The notes beneath the pieces are model-generated. The model ran no database searches. It was not told the DNA's origin and was given only the letters and a program-made list of their open reading frames with translations. A stretch of DNA of 39,362 nt from Paramecium sonneborni (taxonomy: Eukaryota > Ciliophora > Oligohymenophorea > Peniculida > Parameciidae). How positions within the stretch are numbered: the first letter of the stretch is position 1; each line of letters starts with the position of its first letter. The stretch is from NCBI GenBank assembly GCA_905182985.1, contig CAJJDN010000226.1, forward strand, positions 13,813 to 53,174, read 5' to 3'. Positions 31,679 to 39,362 of the stretch are shown in pieces. The translations under genes and the position numbers were made by a program.

Positions 31679-34060
31679 ATGAAGCTTGAAAAAGAGTAAG
31701 TAAATAAATTAGAAAATATAATTGAAGAATTAGAAGAGCTATTAATTTTAGAAGATTTTAGACTGCATAAGAATTATTAGATTTTTATGAGGCTAAACCA
31801 TTAAAATTTGATTCAAATAAATTTACTCTTTTTTGAATGAAGAAAGATAGGAGCTTGCAGAGTTGTTTAATGTTATTTGCACCATTTAGAAATGATATTC
31901 CATAGATGCCTATAAAGATCTTATTAAATATTTAATGGATCCCTTATTAATTTTTGGAAAAAAGGATAATTGAAGGTTTATTTATATTAATTTATATAAG
32001 AGTATGTCTATAATAAATGAATCTTATGCCATAAATGATGAGATTCTCCATGGTTAATGATTTAGGTTAAGATGATATAGAAATTTATATTATAATTATA
32101 TATAAATAAGATATTAAACTATAAAAGTAAATATTATTAATATTATTTTTTAGATGAAAAATTAGTTGCTATGTTATTACCAGATGATATTTTAGGAGTA
32201 CAAGTTTATTTAAAATAATACCATAATTGTTAGTTGAATTAATTGGAAATTCAAAAATAGAAGGATATTAAGAATTTATGTTAACAATGAAAAGACTATT
32301 TTCTTTAGGAGATTCAATTACTTCAGTATATTCTTAATAAACTATGGATGATTAAATATTTAAATTATTTAATTTAATGGTTGGAAATTTTATTCAGAAT
32401 ATAGAAGAGATGAATTTATGAAATATAATAAAATAAAAACTATGATGAAAATGTTTCTGAATCTTTAATGTAAGAATTAATTGATTAATTTAACGATGTT
32501 CATATTTAAGATTGTATTGAAAGTGATAAATATATTCTTGAATTACTATTAATTAATCCAAATTAAGGATATTCTAGTTTTTAAATAAATTATCCAAAAA
32601 AAAAATTCAACAAAATACATACAACTAAAATTAATATTGATAAATTATTACCATTTTTATTGGATGAATAAGCAAAATAAGATTTTATTCAAATAGTTAT
32701 GGATGTATTGGATAAAGTTATTTATATGGAAGATTAAGGATACAAAAACAATATTATATTTATCTTGTTTTGAACCTAAATTAATAGATTTCTTTTTAAA
32801 TAAAATGAAATAAGCTATTAATGATGTGACATCTCTCTAATTTATCATAATTAAGAGTATAAGGAATATGGTATTTATAATGGAAACTATAATTTTTAGT
32901 CCCTTTTCCATTCATCATCTATAAGAATTTATGGATTCGACATATAAATTATTTGAAGTTTAAGGAGAAAACGAGAATATAGATTCCTTAGAATTTTATT
33001 GTAAAATATTCTTGAATTTTACACCTGAAGATTATATGGAATTATATGATGAAGAAAATGAATTGTGTCGATATTTAAGTGATTTTGTATCAGAAGTATT
33101 CAATTTAGTTATTAAAAATTTTAATTTGATAAAGTACAAAGATGTAGATTATGGATTTGTATTACCAAATTTAATTAATATCTTTTGGCCATATATAGAA
33201 AATTCATCATAAAGAATTTTAGATAATATTGTTAATAGAACTAAAGAACATTTAGAAATTTAAGTGCCATAGGACATTTAATAGATTGTATATTATATAG
33301 AGATCCTTGATTATTAGAATATATTATAGATATTTGTATGGAAAAATTATTAAAATAGAGATAATCTCCACTCAAAAAACATTATTTAAGTTTTATGATC
33401 TTTTGGTTACAATCATCTGAATGTATTAGTTCATAAACTTTGAATTAAGAATTATAATTAGGTAGAGAATTTATGGAAGGATGTAGATAATCGATTTAAG
33501 CTTCTTAATGTAAATTATATTTGAAAGCCAAATTTAATGTGTAATTGATATTAACACATATTTTTATTAAAGACATGTTTTTATTTTACATTCATAAGGT
33601 ATTCCAATAGAATACAATTAAATATACAATTATATAACTGTTCTATATTTATTAGATCATTCTGAATTTAATAGTCCCTAATATTTATTACCATATTCCG
33701 AAAGAGCTACATACACTTTAACTACTGGAGTGAGATAGAATATCAAAGATAATAATGTAATGACTATAAGAAATTATTGAAATTAAAGGAGATCAAAATT
33801 TATTAGTTAATAATTTTGCTAAACTCTTTAATATATGTGTATAAACCATAGATTCACTTATGTTCAAAAATGTTATATTAAATATAATATATTAAGTTCT
33901 CTTAAATCAATTATATCGCAGTATTAATAAATAAAGTATAAATATAAACAATTATATAGATATTGATAAATAAATTAAGTTTAATTGATATAAAATACCA
34001 TTTAATTAAAGAAAAAGTTTTATATTTTGATTTAAATAGAATCTATCATATAGTAACTGA
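31679..34060 (+). pseudogene. HEAT-repeat protein resembling importin-beta family karyopherin
   Basis: ATG at 31679-31681 opens MKLEKEQVNKLENIIEELEE. Helical segments follow in changing frames: AQELLDFYEAKPLKFDSNKF, YKDLIKYLMDPLLIFGKKDN, KLVAMLLPDDILGVQVYL, EFMLTMKRLFSLGDSITSVY, FIQIVMDVLDKVIYMEDQGY. A long clean block at 32770-33230 contains LEFYCKIFLNFTPEDYMELY with DEENELCRYLSDFVSEVFNL and VDYGFVLPNLINIFWPYIEN. Later pieces are RATYTLTTGVRQNIKDNN and DQNLLVNNFAKLFNICVQ. Paired helices with acidic turns and Pro/Asp caps suggest HEAT repeats of a nuclear transport receptor (importin-13/transportin-3-like is a guess). A TGA at 33308-33310 interrupts LIDCILYRDP-stop-LLEYIIDIC, and frames shift at several points, so the gene looks decayed. 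Confidence 0.45.
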
Positions 34061-34109
34061 ATTAATTGATTAAAATGTTAAACTTAATAATAATCCCCAG
34101 TATTTCTGA

Positions 34110-35763
34110 CTATTAGGAACTCAAAATTTCTATTTATTATTAAACAAATAAGATTTATTTCATTAAAGTATCAATTAGTTTATAGTTGAATCTTCCTAAT
34201 AAAATAAATCTTATATATAAGCTTAGAAGTTCAATTAAAAATTTAGTGGAGAATTTAATAGAAATAAAAATAAGAAATTATAAATAATTTATAAGTTATC
34301 ATAGAAACAACCATAGTTTATATTATAATAATATTTATTAATATTTAAAAGCAAGGAGTAATTACATAAAATGGATCTAATGAAGAGACAGAATTTCTAT
34401 TTGACTCTAACAAAATCTAACTAAATGAAAAATTTCTAAAGCAAATGTAAGACTTTGATTATTAATAATTCTATAAAAAGAGATTAAATAATTAAATGAG
34501 TATAGTAAAGAATTGATCATCTAAGTATGATTGTTTAAATGTTTAGCAAATAAATTTAAAGAATAAATTATTACAATCAATTAAAGTAAAACAACAATTA
34601 TAAAAAGAATTAATTGCTATACATGAAATTTTAGATTAAACAACCAAAAGAAATGATGAAATATATTCTGAAGTATTTGCATTAAAATTAACTTTGGAGT
34701 AATTTCAATGCAAATAATTTATATTATTTAGAAACTATAACTATGTGTAAAGAAGAGAAAATTTAAGCATTATAAAGGGAATTAAAATTAAAAGGAAGTA
34801 TTGATTAACAAAATAAAAATTTAAAGTTGTTAGAAGAATAGATTAGAAAATTTATAAATGATTCTAATTAGAAAGACAGTTAATTTCAATTTGAAATGCA
34901 AAATAAAGAAACTATTATTTAAGAATTGAGAAATTAATTACAACAACAATAATAATAAAATAATGAGATAATTAATGAATTAATAGAATAAAAAAATTAA
35001 AATATTTAAGATTATAAACCTGAATTGACTAAAATTACAAAAAAGAAAATGAAAAATTAAAAAAAAAAATTTAAAGGTTTGACTTATTAAATGAATATCT
35101 ATAAAGAAAAAGAATAATCATAAATAAAAGAAATAACTACTTTGAGATAAACGAAATCAAATTTAGCAACTGAAATAGAAAGATTATTAAATAAAATAAA
35201 TGAATAAAATTTAGAATTGTTGAATTAATAATAAGAAAGTTAAAATGTTTTGTAAGAAAAGGATAAAAATATTAATGAGATGATGAATTAATTGTCTCTT
35301 TTAATAAATTAAGATTAGAAGATAAATTTACATAAGAGTATATCACACAATAGAGATGAGAAATTGCTAAAAATGATTAGATAGCTATGTTCTAAAATGA
35401 GAACAATTAATTAGTCAAATTAATAGAATCTTTAAAGAATTAATAAAGTAGTTTTATTTATTCTATTTTAGTTGACAATCAAGGAACTGAAAACATAAAG
35501 ATTAAAAAATTAGAATCAGAACTAAAGAATTTACAATCATTTACATATGATAGTCCTCTTGTAGTGTTGTTTAATTTATTAGAGGATAGATTATCAAAAT
35601 AATAGCAAAAAGGTTTTGAAAATAAGAATAAAATAAAAGAGTTTTGGGAACTTAATTAAAACAATGGACAGAAGGATTTGAAGAATTAATATAAGCATTT
35701 TCTGATTTAAAGATTGTTTTCAAGTATGAATTTAAATATGTTAATCATACATTGCAATAATGA
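34110..35763 (+). CDS. Long coiled-coil protein, few frame changes
   Basis: The frame starting near LGTQNFYLLLNKQDLFHQSI (about 34110) leads into a long coiled coil from about 34690: EEKIQALQRELKLKGSIDQQ, LLEEQIRKFINDSNQKDS, ETIIQELRNQLQQQQQQ, EIERLLNKINEQNLELLN and EKDKNINEMMNQLSLLIN. After a one-base change at an A run near 35370 it continues NENNQLVKLIESLKNQQSSF, KLESELKNLQSFTYDSPLVV with LFNLLEDRLSKQQQKGF. After another change near 35650 it ends QWTEGFEELIQAFSDLKIVF before TGA 35761-35763. The heptad-rich, Gln/Glu/Lys composition is typical of cytoskeletal or ciliary scaffold proteins. Both late frame changes sit at homopolymers (A run, GGG), so base-count errors could explain them. The 5' end is unclear and may belong to the preceding HEAT gene. 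Confidence 0.55.
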
Positions 35764-35989
35764 TTCAAATTATATGCTATATACATATATAAATAATAAA
35801 TGGAGAATAATTTTAATTATGTTCACACGTTTCATGCCCTTTTTCTTTATTTCGGTCATTAATGTATATTTAAAAGTTAACCCAAGATAACATTTTCGTT
35901 CTAAGCGCTCTAGCTATATATAAGAAAATATCGTCATAATAGTATTAAATATCTAGAGAAACTAATTATATAATTTTATTAAATATTAT

Positions 35990-36312
35990 AGTAGTCGTCC
36001 AATCCAGTATCAACCTAAAGATTATTTCATGGGAAAAATAATTATGACTAAGAATGTTATTAAGAGATTAGAATGTAAACTGAGTTATTTGAAAATTTCG
36101 AAAATTAATATAAATTATTACTTCATTCAGTTCATGTAAGTGGAAATTATGATGAGGATAATTTATTAAAAATGGAGACCGTAGGAACTTCATGAAAGCT
36201 TTTGGAGGTAGAGTTATTTCGATTTCCTCCTATGGATGTGAAGTCAAATTTGTTGGATAATTAAAAATGGTAAGGGATATGGAACTTTGGATAATTTATA
36301 TCAATATAGTGA
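35990..36312 (+). CDS. Hypothetical protein fragment
   Basis: Two adjacent frames read SSRPIQYQPKDYFMGK and then, after a one-base change at an A run near 36035, NNYDQECYQEIRMQTELFEN with YKLLLHSVHVSGNYDEDNL. A 27-nt stretch (gtaggaacttc...ttggag) could be an intron that removes an in-frame TGA, leading to VELFRFPPMDVKSNLLDN and TGA 36310-36312. No start codon is convincing and no family recognised; it may be an exon of a larger gene or a remnant. Confidence 0.4.
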
Positions 36313-36509
36313 TAAAAAGAAAAATTTAAACAAGAAGAAATGAACTTTAAATGAAATTATTTAATAAATAAAATGTTAATTATTAAATTATAAATTAGAT
36401 TCAAAACAATTGAATAATATTTAGATAATAAGTTTCAATTAATTTTTTAATAAATGAAAAAAATTTATATTTTATATCTGAAACAATTCTTGTATTTATA
36501 TAATAATAT

Positions 36510-37620
36510 TCATATTATTATCTGACTAAAATAATAAATATTTTATCTAAAAGAATTTATTATTAATTATGGATGAAAGTTTTATTGACATTTAGGACAC
36601 TTAGCTTCATAAGAATTTTCTTTATATTCATTAATGAAAGATTGTTGTAGCATTTAGGATATGTATAGAATTAATTTCCGATAACTCTAAAGACGTTTTA
36701 ATAAAAATTTGAAATTTTTTAACCTGCAATCTGTTTAAATGATTATTTATCTTATTCTGTTAAATTATCTTTAGTCAAAAACACTTCCATGAAGGAATTT
36801 TGACCAAGCACTTCAAGGTCTATTACTTTAAAGAATCCATAATCTCCCCAATCAGTTCCCAAAGAGTTGATAAATGAATAATACTCTGAAGTGTACTTAT
36901 GTAATACAACTTCCTCCAACAGGTTTATTTGATCTTCTTGGAAGATTTCTTAAAATTCCTTTTGGATATTTTGTAAAGAAGGATTTAAAACCAAACTGAT
37001 TCGGATCTTTACTATCCCATTAATTATCACATAAATAAAATCTTGCTGATAATTGAATTCCTTAATGTAAACATTATTTAATATCACTTATATCTTTTAA
37101 TTCTTTACACTATAATCTAAAGCTTAACAAATTTATTAAACATTTAAATGTATTGTCACCCGTTTGTTCCATTTTTCTAAATTAAATCTTATCTTATTTC
37201 TTCAAAGGTTAGATAACCTCCTTCTCTTTCATAAATTTTCTTCATAATTATTTCATAAACAGCTGCGATTGCATTAGCATAATTTGTTCCTCCTTTTTAT
37301 TCTTATGCCTAAAATTAGTTGCTACTATTAATATATTATTCTATATTTACTTTATCTATGAAATTAATCAAAGCATCTTATTCATTCTTTATTTTTATCA
37401 AATAATTAAAACATTTATTCATTTGTTTGGATCATTACCTTATAAAAATAACCTACTTTTTCCAATTTATGATAATTTTATATTTTTGTGTGTTGTCCAA
37501 TAGAATAGAACGCAAAGGATAGTCAAAGTTAGAAGCTTCTCTCATTTCAAACATTGTTTTTGCTCCTTCTTCCTATTCGGATTAAGCATTATGATATATC
37601 TATGTTATGAAAAGTAGAAA
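36510..37620 (-). pseudogene. vWA-like domain protein with zinc-binding C terminus, frameshifted
   Basis: Read on the minus strand, an acidic stretch (AQSEQEEGAKTMFEMREASN) precedes FDYPLRSILLDNTQKYK, then ALINFIDKVNIEQYINSSNQ and QKGGTNYANAIAAVYEIIMK. The Asn-Phe-Ile-Asp-Lys helix and Gly-Gly-Thr-Asn-Tyr match the metal-site loop region of von Willebrand A domains found in many Paramecium proteins. Further frames give CKELKDISDIKQCLHQGIQL, YKNSLGT-like TDWGDYGFFKVIDLEVLGQN and a C terminus with a possible Cys pair (YEAKCPKCQQNFHP) before TGA 36510-36512. At least three frame changes and a TGA after VIFIRQ are present. The vWA identity is tentative; the rest is unassigned. Confidence 0.4.
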
Positions 37621-37659
37621 TATAAAAGCAAATGATCATAATTTCTCTTTGTTTTAATT

Positions 37660-38350
37660 ACAATGCATGTTATATTCGGATTACCCATCAGATATGATAA
37701 ACATATAAAATTCCAAATTGACATTATGAAATTAACAGATTGTCCTCAAATATATTTAATTAATTTTAATACTTTATCAATAAATAATAGATCCTTTAGA
37801 TTTGTTTAGTGATTAGGCAAGACATTAATCATTTTATATTGTAATTGGTTATGCAATTAAATTTTATAACCATTAGCAGCTGCTAAAATATGAACTCCTT
37901 CACTATATGTTAGTGCATTACAAACTTTAGTAGTCTCATTATGGACTAATTTAAGATCATCATCTAGGATAAAATAGAATCGAAGCCTATGTATAATGAA
38001 TATTTAATTAATTACCCATCTTTAAACCCAATTGCGCATTAATAACTTAATGGATGAATAGCCACTGATAATGGAGTTTCGTGAAATTGATGTGAGAAGA
38101 TTTCTTTAAATCATTAGAAAAATCCCAAAATTTTATATTCTTATCATCACACACTGATGCTATTATAGATCTCATATGAGTTGTAGCAATATTAAAATTG
38201 TACCCTTGTGAACTCCCTTTTCAAATAATGGCTCAAATGAATCTTTTTGAACAGACCTTAAAGCCTCGACAATGGCTAAATTAAATGTAAATAATTCTAA
38301 TTTTCCTTGATAATTTTCCAAGATTTACTGCAAATATCTTAAGATTAATC
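37660..38350 (-). pseudogene. WD40-repeat protein fragment
   Basis: The minus strand from about 38350 shows LENYQGKLELFTFNLAIVEA, then SIIASVCDDKNIKFWDFSND, ETPLSVAIHPLSYQCAIGFK with DGQLIKYSLYI, then DDDLKLVHNETTKVCNALTY with SEGVHILAAANGYKIQLHNQ, and finally NLLISQCQFGILYVYHI. These are WD40 strands (the Lys-Phe-Trp-Asp and Gly-Phe-Lys-Asp-Gly-Gln turns are clear), ordered as in a propeller with a degenerate repeat pattern like axonemal WD proteins. Frames change between repeats (near 38240, 38110, 38010), so the copy appears damaged. It runs into the vWA-like segment on the same strand and could be part of one gene. Confidence 0.5.
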
Positions 38351-38910
38351 TTATGAAATTATTTAAAAATTAGATGCTGGAGAAATTAGGGAAATTCTAA
38401 TATTAAATTTATCGAATAAAAATAAATAAAGTAAATAAAAAAAATTAAAATACTTGGATGATGATTTGGACCTTTAATATTTTAATTTTTTATTAGTGTG
38501 TTTTTGGATAATTTTTAAAGCTTGAAATTTATTTTATAAGAAATTTAAATAATAAATAATTAGACAACAACTAATGAAATATTTTAATATTTTTAGATTA
38601 AAACTCTTTAACAATTACGCATATAGGAAATAAGTCTAAAATACAGTTACAATCATCGAAAAATACCACATTACAAGTTTTATAAGTTGAACACATAAAA
38701 ATTACTAGGTATATTTATAATAAGCAAAATAAAAAAGTACATTTATAATAATTGCATTCCTACATTTTATTAATCTTTCAAATAAATTGCCAGTTGTATT
38801 TATAGTTTATCCACAAATTTTTAATAACTTTATGGATCAAATCAAAAGAATACATTTAAAAGGATTTTAATTACTTTTAAATAACATTTTTAGAATACTT
38901 TTTATTTTTT
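38351..38910. other. AT-rich, no recognisable gene
   Basis: Neither strand holds a protein-like frame of useful length. The sequence is dominated by A and T with scattered homopolymers. It is upstream of the minus-strand WD40 fragment and may include its promoter. Confidence 0.45.
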
Positions 38911-39065
38911 ACTAATAACAATAACAATAACAATAAAAATAAAATATTAACAATCAGTAAATTCTGAAAACACTAATATTAATTCAATCAATAATTTGAT
39001 AAGGATGATTGAAATATTGAGTAAATGAGGAAAAAGCTTTTAGAGGAGTTGGAAAAGGAGTTATG
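38911..39065 (+). pseudogene. Gln/Asn-repeat and coiled-coil tail, possible remnant
   Basis: An AATAAC-type hexanucleotide run near 38917-38941 reads as polyglutamine in the ciliate code (TAA and CAA alternating) or as poly-Asn in another frame. It is followed by NSENTNINSINNLIRMIEIL and, after a frame change near 39025, MRKKLLEELEKEL before TGA 39063-39065. This resembles the C terminus of a coiled-coil protein whose upstream part is not present here. Evidence is thin. Confidence 0.3.
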
Positions 39066-39362
39066 ATCAAACAATATTTATCTTAAAACAATTAATATAT
39101 AAAAATAATTAATAATGTATTTTCTTCAAGTACGCATTTATTCTATATTCCTAAGGAAACAAGCATTGCTAAAGTTTGCTTGATTTAACATATGAAAATT
39201 CCACCTCAAATACAATCAAATTAAAATCTTCATAGAGTTTTACCTTTATACTACTATTTACACAAAAGATACTTTCCCCAATTGTCTTCTATAACTCAAA
39301 ACCAAAAAAAGGAATTCATTAATTTTTTTAAAAAAGATTATGAATACTTTTGATAACTAACA
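39066..39362. other. No gene recognised to the window end
   Basis: No frame is convincingly coding and no telomere repeat is present, so the window end is arbitrary within a chromosome. Confidence 0.45.

Noticed and set aside
1..39362. CRISPR arrays, rRNA, tRNA, bacterial operons or integrated virus
   Set aside because: No spaced repeats, no conserved rRNA blocks, no convincing cloverleaf with a GTTCRA arm, and no viral hallmark genes were seen on either strand. A covariance-model scan was not possible here.

Overview
This window reads as ciliate macronuclear-type DNA, most likely Paramecium. It is very AT-rich, and genes open only when TAA and TAG are read as glutamine and TGA as the sole stop. 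Several genes become continuous only after removing GT...AG introns of about 20-35 nt, which is characteristic of Paramecium. A standard-code search therefore finds only fragments. All gene calls below were hand-translated with TAA/TAG = Gln. Family names come from motif recognition, not from database searches.

Layout. 1-5.9 kb: short hypothetical genes in alternating orientation, including one with a 10-residue tandem repeat, interrupted by an exact 1.2-kb direct duplication joined by a single N. 6-10.1 kb: a degraded gene and two copies of a cysteine-rich surface-protein family (DUF4215-type repeats) meeting in opposite orientation near 7.89 kb. 10.4-15 kb: decayed WD40 sequence, then a TPR gene region containing a second exact duplication (1.27 kb) around a single N. 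15.4-20.1 kb: the best-preserved stretch, with a TLDc protein, a two-exon hypothetical gene, a polytopic membrane protein, another hypothetical gene and a clean WD40 gene. 20.4-25.1 kb: gene fragments (WD40 C-terminal half, calpain-like C-terminal region, aquaporin N-terminal half with its NPA motif) between hypothetical genes. 25.4-30.1 kb: a long DUF4215/transmembrane gene, frameshifted and interrupted by an 820-nt run of N. 30.4-39.4 kb: coiled-coil genes, a karyopherin-like HEAT gene, and a WD40 plus vWA-like region, mostly frameshifted.

The main theme is decay and assembly structure rather than a new system. Clean genes lie beside relatives with indels (often at homopolymers) and in-frame TGA codons. 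Several in-frame TGAs replace conserved Trp, Cys or Gly codons that are one substitution away. The two single-N duplications look like unmerged overlapping contig ends, so the true locus is probably about 2.5 kb shorter. I found no operon, CRISPR array, rRNA or convincing tRNA. Many 5' ends and introns are inferred and should be checked against RNA-seq.
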